This document shows positions 11,652 to 22,800 of a stretch of DNA of 64,000 bases, piece by piece; positions within the stretch are counted from its first letter, which is position 1, and each line of letters begins with the position of its first letter. A program made the position numbers and the translations under genes. Origin of the DNA: Trebouxia sp. TZW2008 (Eukaryota; Chlorophyta; Trebouxiophyceae; Trebouxiales; Trebouxiaceae); assembly GCA_002118135.1 (NCBI GenBank), contig BDIU01000232.1:62001-126000 (forward strand), written 5' to 3'. Under the pieces are notes generated by a model. The model was not told the origin of the DNA, did not search any database, and saw nothing but the letters and a program-made list of their open reading frames with translations.

Positions 11652-12330
11652 TCATACTGACAGAAGTGACTCATGTCCCAAGCTGTCAAGCGTGTAGGAT
11701 GTGGGAATGAGCATGAGCCTGGGATGCACCTTGAGTGTTGTTGGCACTTTTGGCTTGCCATTCTGATCAGCAATCACAAATGCTGCTGCTCCATTGAGCA
11801 CATGCCATACACCTAAGGCCTTAACAGCTGACTGCAGCCATGCTTCTTGGTCTTTGGTGATTGCTCCAATGCGGGACCAGTCTCCAGAGAACGCAGCATC
11901 AACAGCAGCAAGGATGATGAGGGCAATTGAGCCTGTGTGAGCACAAGATTGGTCAAGCTGCCATCATTGTGCAGGATGCAACTTGAACCATCTGACACAA
12001 GCACATGGCCAATTTGCTGCCCACCTTGCACAAGTTTGCTGGAAACAACAGGTTTGAGCTGCACAGGGAGCTGCAAGGGTGATATGCTGGCCCTGCAGAC
12101 CTTGCAGGGGCGTTGCTCATCAGCACCACTGTCAACAACACAGCTATCAGTTTGCTCATAGAGCTGACAGAAAGTGGTCAGGCACTACCACCTGGCGACC
12201 TCTGCTCCTGTTCGCTGCTGAGTAAAACTTCGTTTCACGCCGAGGTAGCCAAGCAGCAGAACGGCGTGGAGTCAGACGTCCAGCAAAAGGGATTTGCACG
12301 CAGGCATGGGCGACCTGAAGCGATGACAGG
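11652..12330 (-). CDS. Small plastid-type membrane protein with SGDWSRIG motif (putative)
   Basis: The last exon, 11932 down to 11652 (93 codons with stop), reads clearly as protein: a hydrophobic segment IALIILAAVDAAF, the motif SGDWSRIGAITKDQEAWLQ, then a second apolar stretch. I recall this DAxxSGDWSRIG pattern from small uncharacterised plant chloroplast membrane proteins (I believe DUF7887), which I cannot verify here. An exon at about 12163-12025 (ends KLVQ plus one base) joins it in phase. A likely first exon near 12330-12190 has a start MTGLSSLQVAHACV and an Arg/Ser-rich stretch resembling a chloroplast transit peptide. Its junction to the middle exon is unresolved, because the only in-phase intron would be about 28 nt. 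Ends are therefore approximate. Confidence 0.48.
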
Positions 12331-12776
12331 CCGGTCATGACCGCACAGCTGCAGGTGCACATGTTGCCTTCTGGCCAAAGTTTGTTACAGCTTTTCGCCA
12401 TCGACATTTTGCAGCACGTTGACCACACTTCTTGCATAATACCCCATGCACTGCATGATGATTTGTTGCAGCTGACACACCTGATGTGTTGAAACATGCA
12501 ATTGTGCAGTCAACCCAGCAGAGATGCTATTTGATTTGTCACAGACTATCAATGGCACATCTACACTCACTGTTGATCACTTGAATAATATTGATCAAAA
12601 AGTTTGAGCCATCAAACATCCATTTCAGACGCGTACATTTCTATCGTGATTTTGAAGCAATGCATCTGGACTGTTATTTAAAGGCAATAATGCAAGCAAA
12701 GGAGGGGCACTGCTCTTGCAATGTACATTGACAGTGCTGGATGTCAATATATGTGACTTGATTCTGCACTCAACTA

Positions 12777-15700
12777 TCAGCCCTCAAGAAACACCTTGGC
12801 CCCTCTGCCTGCCCGGTTGCACTCATTAATGGCCTCCTTGACCTCTTCAAATTTATACGACCGTCCTGCAATTGCAAACAACAGTCGGCAGGCATGACGT
12901 GGTGCTGCAATCTCCATGGCGCATCATGTCAGCCATTGTGACTTGCGACCAGAGGCAGTTGAAATGGGCCAGATCTTTGACTTCCGTGCCCCATGGTGTT
13001 TTCAGCAGCATGATCAGCATCATGCCTCCAGCATACAGCACATAAGCAGTACAAGTGCTCAATGACAGCAATCACAGCCACTCAGCAGGCTCACAGTAAG
13101 CATCTGCAGCAAATGCTCAACATCATTGCTGAGCGAAGTAGCTCTGCATCTGCATGCCTTGTCCAGCCTGCCAACAAACCAGTAAGCAACCCTGCTTCTC
13201 AGTGGGCCAATCCTGCTTGCCCAAATGACAATGAGAAGATGACAAATAGTATCATAATGGGTGCATGCGAGTACCTGAGTGTGGGTCTAGGACCTTCTGT
13301 TCCAGGAGGCTGAGCACCTCCTTGATCACCTCCTGCTTGTGTGGCTGCTCAATCCAGTCGTAGATTAGGAATCCTGTTAAGGTCTGCAGGCAGGCACGGA
13401 TCAACATCAGCAGGCATGCAACAGCTGATTGCAACAGCTTTTGGTGTGCAGCAAGCACGGGGCAAGCTGGCAGAGACATATGGAGGGAGCAGCAATTGCT
13501 GGATCCAGTCGAAAATCAGGAAACCTGTCGCACACTGCAGCCACAAATGAAATCAGCAGGCATGCAACAGCTGATTGCAATAGCTTGTACTGTGCATTAA
13601 GCATAGGGCAAGCTGGCAGAGACATCTGGATGGAACAGCAATTGCTCAATCCAGTCATAAATTAGGGAACCAGTCACACTCTGCAGCCACAAATGAACAT
13701 CAGCAGGCATGCAACAGCTGATTGCAACAGCTTTTGGTGTGCAGCAGGCGCAGGGCAACTTGGCGGAGACATATGGAGGGAGCAGCAATTGCTTGATCCA
13801 GTCATACATGAGGAAACCAATGACAGCTTGCAAGCAGCCACGTTTGACCAACAGCATACACTGAAAGCATTGGCTTTGCATCAAGCGCATCAAAAACTGA
13901 CAGAAACATTTGGAGGAAACAGCAACTACTCAATCCAGTCATAGATTAAAACCCAGTCACTGTCTGCAGGCAGCCACTCAAATACCAGCAAGCATGCAAC
14001 AGCTTTCTGCAGTGACTCGTCAAACACAGTTTTGATATGCAGTACATACTATGCAATGTGTAGTGTCCGAGAGTGTTTGACAAGATGCAGTGCCAGTTGT
14101 GAGACAGCTGGGCTCATGGACAGCTTTTGTGTCACTGATGCATTTTGCACTTCAAGCAGTCCTCCAACAGGTACTCCAATTGGACACTGGAGGAGTACTT
14201 GACGTGCTAAATGCAACAGTCACACAAAAAATTGCCATGAACCTAGCTAGGTACAAGCATGCTGCTGTTCCACAAACCATAAGTGGAGGCCTTTCATGTC
14301 TTCATGACATTGCTGGAAGCCTGTCTGCAAATGCAAGCAGAGCTGCAGATATGCAAAGAGCAAGCTCCATATGTAGAGTGTGCATGACCTGATAGTCTCA
14401 TGGGCACAGTCCACTTTAGGATGTCACGACTGGAGGCAAGCACAGGGGACGTACCCAAAGCTCTATACAACAACAATTTGCCATAGGGCAACTTGACGCA
14501 TACATTTACTAAAGCCCGGAGCCTATGACTGCACATTGTCTCCAATATGCGCTCGAGGAGTTTGCGGTACAGGTGAGATTTGAGGCAGACACAGGAATAT
14601 ATGCAGGGCTCCATACAAGAATGTACCTGTTCTGCAACGACAACCTGTGGGCCTGGCAATCACACAGGGAACTCACCTTGGTCTGTGCTAGGATGTCACC
14701 ATTTGAGGCAGACACAGGAATGTATGCAGAGCTCCAAACAACAAAAATTTGCTATTTCTGCCAGGGCAACCACAACCTGTGAGCCTGATAGTTACATAGG
14801 CAACTCACCTTGGTCTGTGCTAGGATGTCACCATTTGAGGCAGACAAAGGGGAGGTATCCAAGGCTCCATACAACAAGTATTTGCCATTTTTACGCAGGG
14901 CAGCAACAATTTTAGGGGAAGTGGCACCCCCAATGGCATCAATGGCCCCATATGCTCCCTTGCCACCTGTAGCAGCATGAATAAACGTGATCGCAATAAC
15001 ACACATAGTCAAGTCTACCAAGGTATAACAAAACAGCACAATCCACATGACTTAACCAAATATGAGACTTGAAAACCATGTCAGGCTTATGTGCTGCTCT
15101 ATGCAGGTGAATTGTGCAAGCAAGAGGGTTGATGTGCAAGCAGCCCAGGTTTTGCTTCTGCCTCACCTGTGATTTCCTTGACCCGTTTTACAATGTCTTC
15201 TGTTTCGCTGTTGATCACGTGATCAGCCCTGCAAAAGCAGCAAAGCGTTATGGCTTACAATTACTTATGTTCATATTTTTGAAGGCTCAACAGCATGCAA
15301 ACTGCTATCCTTTGACAAATATGCAGGCAGCTTGATGTTACCTGAGCTGCTGTATGCAGCTGGACGGCTGAAGACATTGTAAGACACATCCAAGTGACTT
15401 GAGGTCAGCTGTACATCTGAAGATGTTTTCAGACATACCCAAGTGACTTGAGCTCCTCAACAGCTTCCTTGCGCCTCACAACATTGATTGTGTGCACACC
15501 GTAGTGCTTTGCGAGGGCAATCATCTGGCGCCCAAGTACTGATGTTGCTGCAGTTTGCAGCAAGTACTCTCCCTTGGGAATCTGGTGCTCGCGCAGCATG
15601 CCATACACAGTCATTGGGTTGATCTGCACAGCACAATACTTGTTTGACACTGTAGGCTAATGATGGGTGATGCAGCAATACATGTGAGAAGTTAGCTCCA

Positions 15701-16405
15701 TGCATTGCAACTGTGCTGTGGCAGCGTTACTGTGAATGCATGCTTAGTCAGTCATGTGATGGCACAAAGCAGCAAGTGTGCTTGCCTCCAGACCATGCAG
15801 TCAGAGTCACTTTTTGTAGTGGTCCTCAGCGCAACCAGGTTGTATGCAGCCAAGGCATTGGTAATGATCACATGACAGCATGCCAGCTGAACGCAAAAGG
15901 GAGACTTACAAATATCTGGGCAGCAGTCTGGTCACTCAAGCTGTCTGGAACAAGAATCTGCAGAACAATGTTATCAGAAAAGCAAATTTGCGCAGGACCC
16001 ACATGTCAGCAGTGCAGTCCCCATAAAACAAAGCTGCAACCAATTTTGCATGCTTACCACATCCTTCTCTGGAATACTGACATACTCGGCCCAGGAACCC
16101 CTGCCCTGAAACTGTGGCCAAGGAGCAGCTGCCACTCGCTGGCCCTCCTTGAATTTTGAAGCGCCAGGTCCGTTTTTGACAACTTTGCCCACTCCCTCAG
16201 AGCCTGGCGTTGATGGCAGAGGGACAGCGCCACCCCAGCCAGTCTTGATCAAGATGACGTCTGTCGGATTGACTGGTCTCAAGTAAGCCTTGACAAGCAC
16301 CTCGCCTTGCTTTGGCTCGGGTACCTCAGCGTCCACGACCTTGACATGGCTGAGGTCGTCTTTCATGCTGAACTCCTCGAGCTTGACGGTTTTGTTGCCC
16401 CCCAT
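12777..16405 (-). CDS. Medium-chain dehydrogenase/reductase, trans-2-enoyl-CoA reductase-like
   Basis: Seven exons on the minus strand join in phase to 332 aa: 16405-16058, 15957-15910, 15623-15439, 15228-15167, 14966-14809, 13383-13275 and 12865-12777 (TGA). The start is MGGNKTVKLEEFSM. The N-terminal GroES-like fold carries VLVKAYLRPVNPTDV and STPGSEGVGKVV. The Rossmann part has INPMTVYGML, LLQTAATSVLGRQMIALAKH (NADPH-binding), LGADHVINSE and KNGKYLLYGA. The tail is YKFEEVKEAINECNRAGRGA. No zinc-ligand cysteines are apparent, which fits the zinc-free enoyl-reductase/quinone-oxidoreductase branch. The substrate cannot be named. The 1.4-kb intron before the sixth exon is filled with decayed copies of the fifth and sixth exons. 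The gene is divergent from the L-arabinokinase-like gene. Confidence 0.86.
13330..13965 (-). repeat. Five-copy acceptor-side exon array (dehydrogenase exon 6)
   Basis: The intact exon start TLTGFLIYDWIEQ (13383 downward) is preceded in transcription order by four degraded copies whose coding words sit near 13535-13490, 13685-13640, 13830-13790 and 13965-13930. They read VTGFLIFDWIQQ, VTGSLIYDWIEQ, VIGFLMYDWIKQ and a broken form. The linker, including tgcaacagctgattgcaacagc, is also repeated. The period is about 145 bp. Confidence 0.85.
14410..14880 (-). repeat. Four-copy donor-side exon array (dehydrogenase exon 5)
   Basis: The intact exon end LYGALDTSPLSASNGDILAQ plus donor (14880-14804) is followed in transcription order by copies near 14765-14690, 14650-14565 and 14490-14410. 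They keep the equivalent of gcctcaaatggtgacatcctagcacag and, in some, the GTGAGTTGCC donor. The period is about 120-150 bp. Confidence 0.82.
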
Positions 16406-16855
16406 TGTATGGCGGTCTTATTTAAGGCAACAACAGTAAATATGTATAGTTTGCTGATTTGCAAGATGCGAGATAGCTAGCAGGTCTCGGCTTTCCGGCT
16501 TGCTCTACGATGTGCCGGCTGGTTAGAGAATGTGTTCATGCATGTCGTAAAGTGGCCTCGACTTTAGTCAAGTTCAGTCATCAGGCTCTTCACAGACATA
16601 CGCACGCACGCCTCTGTGCCGAAAACCAAACGCTTCAAGCTGCGACGCGAAGAGCGCTGATTGAGGGCTAGCACATGTTGCGCAGCACCTAGATTTGGGA
16701 TTGAGCCCCTCGTCAAAATGAGTTAGTGGCGGTAGAGTGCGCCTTTCAGACACATAACAGCGTGCATGCCCTGTCTGCGCTGTGCGGCTCGCAGCTGATT
16801 GCGGATGCATGACTTTTTGAGGATCGACAACACTCACAAGCACAATCTTCGCTAA
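16406..16855. promoter_or_regulatory. Bidirectional promoter region, dehydrogenase / L-arabinokinase-like
   Basis: These 450 bp separate two divergent start codons and must hold both promoters and 5' UTRs. A TATTTAAGG-like word (16419-16427 region, read on either strand) lies just upstream of the dehydrogenase ATG. No other element is clear. Confidence 0.5.
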
Positions 16856-19800
16856 ATGACAGATGCAATGAATGTTGTGTACTACTGCGACAACCTTGCC
16901 GCGCACCGGCTGATCTGCAGCGAGCTGTGCTCAACCCTGACCGACCGGGGTCACAGCGTCACCTTAGTCAGTCAACGCCAAGAAGCTAATAGTACACCGA
17001 GGCAGCTCCCCGCTGCTGTTGCGTGTAGATGTCGAGCGAAAAGCATCGACCCGCGCGACACTTTGACACTGATCAACGAAGAGGCTGCCTGGCTGCGGTC
17101 TCAAAAGGCAGATGTCGTCATATCTGCGGCGCTTTCTTTCGGCTGCTCCGCTGCAGCGGCTGCTGGCGTTTGCGCTGTCTGTATTGCGCATTGCATCGGA
17201 GGTGATACAAACTGTTGACCCTATGTTCTCAGTATTTTGCTATACCCCTATCTCTTCAAGCTTATGTGTCTGCCAGCATGCAAACTATTGCTGCTGCTTC
17301 CCTTGACCAACCTGCAACAAGCTTTGCACAATCACTTTGAGCTTGATTGAAAGAATGCAAGCGCATGCTGGCACTGTAATGCATGAAACATGAATCATAT
17401 GCGTATCTTGCAGAAACAGCCTCTGCGTCTTTGTATGAGACACAGCCTGAACAAGCCAACCCCTGGGACAGTAGCATTGGCTTTGCCTTGGCCACTGTCT
17501 TGCTGCGGCTGCCTGGGCATGCTCCCATGCTTTCCTTCAACCACATTGTGGACATCCCCCTCATTGTGCCTCAAGCCAAGCTCAGCAAAGAAGAGGTGCA
17601 TCTCTGCAAGCATTTCTGAGAGCATGACAATGATTCTGCCAAAGTTTGCTAGATGCTATGATACTGCCGATCAGTTTCCAAACAGCCCATGTGGAAAAGC
17701 GTCAAGGGACACTCATGAATGCGAGATGTTCCACACCTATGTAGTCAACATGTTGCGCTTTGCTTAGGCCTTTAGCTGCCAAATTGGGTGAATCAGATGA
17801 TTGTGCTCATTTGACGTGTCTGGAACCAAGCACATGCACACTGTTGCCCACTGTTGCTGTGACTGCACCTTCAAGGCTTCGCTCAATGCAGTTGGCTCGT
17901 CAAGGCATGCGGGCCGTTCTTTATGATGTATCTGTGGGCCATTCTTTATGATGTATCTGTGACGCCAAAAACAGTGACAAATTCATGTGTTACGGCGACA
18001 AATCCCCTATTGCATGTTGCAGGTGTTGGACTGCGTCCCCCTGACTGGCCAAAGGTATACAATATACGTCTGCAGCCCAAGCAGCACTTTCAGGCCTGTT
18101 GAGCTTCCAGAGAGCTGGACAGTCATCCCACGCCTTGATGAACTTCTAGAGCATGCTCAGCGTTGTGCAGAGCAGCAGACCAGTGGACACAGCAACTTAC
18201 TGCCACTGGTCACAGAAGCTGACTTGGTACTGTTCAGTAATGACGCTGCCTGTCTGTTGCCATTTCACACGTGCTGCTGCGCACAAACTCTGTGCTGAAT
18301 GAAGCCTCCTCGCAGATGGTAGATCTTCGACATGTTCGTTGATGGAACATCCCCTTGGCTTCCTGAAGTATCTTCTGCTTGGCAAGACCCCTTTCTTGGT
18401 CAAGGCATCTGTTGTAGCGACTGATTGTAAGCAAGCTAATTGCACAGCCCATTATACAACCAGTCGCTACAATTAGACTGGTTATACGATGCGCTCTGCA
18501 ATTAGCTTGCTTACATCGGCCACCCTTTTGTTTCATCTGTCCCTTGTTTCCTCTCTATACTGCCCGCAAGGCTCTGCTGCTCTTGCCTCATGCGGTGATT
18601 TGGCTTCTGAGCGGCCCTGGCAGAAATCTTTTGTCTGATCTGCAGCTGTTCTGCATTACATGGCCTTTGAGGCACAAGACCACCTTTGCATTGCATGCAG
18701 GTGAATGCTGCTGACTGTGTCATTGACCTTCGACAGTACAGCACAGCCCCCTTATGCCTTCCCCAGGATGTCAAGTTCTTGTACGTCAAGCAAGGCAAAT
18801 CAATTGATGACCTCTCCATCTGTTCTTGCAGATGAATGCTGCTGATGTTGTCATTGGCCCTCTACAGTACAGCACAGCCTCCTTGTGCCTTGCCTACAGC
18901 GTGAAGTTTCTGTATGTCAAGCAAAGCATTTCAGCATGCAGTGTGATCTTTCAAGGGCATGCAGCTGACTGCCTCATTGGCCCTCTTTAGTGGAGCACAG
19001 CCTCCTTTTGCATTACCCGCAGCATCAACTTCTGGTATGTCAAGCAAGGCAAATCAACTGATGAGCCCTTCATCTGTGCTTGCAGGTGAATGCAGCTGAT
19101 ATTGTTATTGGCCCTCTACAGTACAGCACAGCCTCCTTATGCCTCGCTCACAGCGTCCAGTTCCTGTATGTCAAGCAAAGCATATCAATCGATGAGCCCT
19201 TCATTAGTGCCCTGCTGGAGAGGCACCATTTGGGCACAGAAATGTCAGTGGAATCCTTTGAGTCTGGTTCTTGGGCTGGACACTTGCAGCAGCTGGAAAG
19301 TGAACTGCAGCCAGCGGTGTCAAGGCTTACTTACAGGTTGGTCTAGTTTTGTGCGCATATGTGTTGTACAGTGCAGTTGCACACGTTGCAGTTGCTCAAA
19401 GTAGTCACCACATCTTGCCTGAGCAAAACAATTGATGAGCCCTTTGTCAGTACTCAACAGCCACAACGGGAATGTCACATCAGTCCTATCAATCTGGCAA
19501 TTGGGCTGGACATTTGAGGCAGCTGGAACGCCAATTGCAGTCAGCAGATTCAAGGCCTACTCATAGGTTGGCTGCACTTTGCACACATCCTGGACTTGCA
19601 TAAGATACATTTGCTGGATGGATTCATCACAGCTTGCCTGATCAAAATGAGGCTGAAAGGCTTTTCTCCTTGATGCTTGACTGCACTGCGAGCATGTTGT
19701 TTCAACAGAAGCAGCATTGACCCCAAGACCAATTCTTGCAAGAAGCATTCTGCTTGCCTTGGCCGACATTGCTCATGACACATTATCAGCTAGGTGCCTG

Positions 19801-22800
19801 TGATCGTATCATGCAAGAACATCAGGGCCATTTCACCTCAAACGTGATAGACAGGCTCGGCAGGCCCAGGTGGGTGTGTACTGGAGCAATCAAGTGTCTC
19901 CAACCGGGTCAGTCCTGTGCTGTTCTAAACCAAAGAAGATTGCTGTCTGCTGAAGTGCAAAGTGCCACTGTTGCAGGGAGCCCATTAATGGTGCAGAAGT
20001 GGTTGTTGACATTCTGGAGCACATCAGCGCAGACAAGGGCCCTATGCCACATGGCTCAGGCCCACAGGGGCCAAGGGCAACAGCCCCCAGGCGTAAGGGC
20101 CCTAAAGCAACTGCCCTAAGGTCCAATGACTCACCGCCGCATGGCCTAGGGCCAGGGGCAGATGCCCTAGGGACTGAGGGCTTGCAGCCACATGCCGCAA
20201 GGCTGGGTCCAGACGTCCTAGGTCTACTTGACTCAGATGCAAAGGGTGCAGGGCTGTTTGATGTTACCCTGCAGGGCTTGAGGGCAGTAGGGCTGGGGCC
20301 TCATGCTGCAGCTGCCCTGCAGCGCTCCTTGAGCAAGGGTGGATCCATCAGACTGAAGGATTCCCTTATGGTGGCCCATATGATGCAGCAGGAAGCTGCA
20401 AAGCAGGAGGTAAGCTATACCTTACTCTTCTGCATGTTGAGGCTGCAGGTGACTAGTCTGTGGATGTTCGATGTACGACATTGTGCGGTGTCTGGACTTC
20501 ACTTGTGCACCGTAAAGTGGTCTACGTCAGACTGTCCTTGCTTGTAAGGCTGACGCAGTGACTTGCTGTCGCATGCATTGGTCTTTGAATGGGAATGGTC
20601 TTGCATCAATTGTCATTGTGTTAGAGGTTTGCTGAACCAGAGCGCACCAGAATTCTGTGTGCACTGATTTGACTGTGAGATTGTGACTTACATGTACAGT
20701 ATGAAGTGAAGGTCAGGGGTGTGCCTTCAGCTGTGCATATGTCTGAGATGAGAAGGGTCTTGATGCTTCAGCTTTGGGGCTGCCATGCAGCCATCTCTGG
20801 CTGGCATCCATGATTTCATTCATTCATGCTAGACGTATGTAAGACAGGTTCGGCAGGCCCAGCTAGGTAAGTAATTGGGCAATCAACTGTCTCCAACAAG
20901 TTGGGTCCTGTGCTGTCCTGAACCACCTAAACTGTGCATGAAGGGAGATGAGATCCTGACAATCGTCTGTAACAGATTGTCTGCCTGTCTCTGGCTGGCA
21001 ACTTTGTACAGTCATGATCTAAGCCAAGTCAGAATGCAGTAAGCAAGCTTAACATGCTCAGCATCAACATCAGCACAGAACACTCCTCAGCATCAGCCCA
21101 ATCTCTGTCTTGAGTGCTTGGACTGCACCTTGAACTGTCCCTTTTGGCCTTCTGGTGTCGTTTCCGGTCAGTAGCTGCATTTTCACAGTCAGAAGAAGTG
21201 CTTGGCAAATGTGATGCAGGTGGTCATCCCAGCATGGTACTCTGATGATCTGGGCCAGGAGGAGGTACTGCAGCTGTCACTGCAGGCTGCACACCTTGTG
21301 CCAGCCATTATCGGAGATAGCACAGACTGTCAGGGTCAGCTGAAAATCAGCAAAGGTGCGCAGCACAGCTCAAAGCCAACCCTGTTTCTGCGATTTGCTC
21401 TTGTGGGTTTTCTGTGCTTTGGTGGGGACTGATACCAGGCCAAGAGTTGTTGGCAACGGCATTTTGCAAATAGGTTTGACTAGTTTTGCATGCATGTGTA
21501 ATGCATAGGGATGATGTCTTGATGTTACAGCTGTTGCAGATGCAACAGACTTGTGGGGGACCTTTATTGTGCTGGCACTTGGCCTTCATCTTTGCATGCA
21601 GAGGGGCAGTTGCAGGCACATGTCAGGGTGCACATTTGGCATGCTGCACTCAGCAGTGTTGCTTGTCTTTGATTGTTTCCATGTGCTGTGCACATACCCA
21701 TCACCACTACGCCGTCACATGAGCAAGAGCAATACAAGCTTGCGTCTTGGCCCACCGTTTTGCAGGTTGTGTCAGCGCTGCACCTGCAGTGAGAACTTTC
21801 ATTACTTGTGGTCTGTTTGAATTGCTTTGACTGCAACAGAGCCAGCGGCTGCTGTTGTGTGCTTGGCAGGATGCCTTGTATACAGATCCTGGGTAGTATT
21901 ATCAGGCATCTGTCCATCTGCCATGCTGCAAACAAGTGACAGCAGGAAAATCTTATTGGGCAGGCTGCCAATAGACAGAGCTGTCGTCAGTCTTGATGGG
22001 CCCCTCATGACCCTCAAACAGCAAATAGCGTTGGCCTTGCCTACTGTTCAGTCGAAATGTGGTTTCTGTGATTTGTCTGTGGTGCGTATACTCAGCAGCA
22101 TCTACAATGTGCCACTGAACATGCAAATGAAGGAGTGCGTGAAGCTGCAGGGGACTCTGCATTGGCGTATCAGCCTGATGTGCAGAAGCTGCTGCGGCAT
22201 GTATGTGATCTGGCGAGTGGGGCATCTGGCACAGCTTTGTTTTGTCAGGTCAGACATGAGCAACACAGTTGGGCTACTCACATAGAGCCTGCAAGCTTTC
22301 AGCTCAACTTGGGCCGTTGTATGTTGCAAAGCATTGTGTAGCTTACTCTGCAACATGATGTCAAGTCATCATGGTCTTTACTTTTACCATCGTGTTGTGA
22401 AGTTCTCCACACACTACCTTTCAACCTTTAGCATGACCAATGGCACCTGCATCTGGAAGCTGACAACAGTGAAATTGATGAGTAAGAAGCCTGCATGATA
22501 CATGACACGTTCCAGCTTGTGCATGAATGCTCAGGATAAGTTTGATGAATTGGGTCTCTCTGAATGCCCCTGAAGTGCCGCAAATAGAAAAGGACACATA
22601 CTTCAGCTGCTTTGGTGTTTGCGACAACGCCATGTGTGCGCTGACGCAGGGCAAGGTGCATATTGCAAGGGCCCCACACGCCCTAGGGCTGTTTGGTGGC
22701 ACGTGTGCCCATTACAGTGGCGGTACATCTTTGTATGCAGCCTCATCACAGGCATGTCTGGTTGCTTGCCAGCTTCAGCAGGCATCCAAGCCTCAGACAG

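Noticed and set aside
13330..13965. Regularly spaced repeats resembling a CRISPR-like array
   Set aside because: Units are decayed exon copies with coding content in a eukaryotic intron, with no conserved short repeat and unique spacers.
17767..17930. Possible exon PLAAKLGESDD in the L-arabinokinase-like gene
   Set aside because: It resembles the family but no donor/acceptor pair keeps the frame on both sides; it may be a decayed copy or involve a sequence error. Left unresolved and out of the model.
21841..22080. Possible extra exon in the L-arabinokinase-like gene (EPAAAVVCLAGCL)
   Set aside because: Splicing 21334 directly to 22151 is in phase and gives a better family match; the extra segment has no counterpart that I know of.
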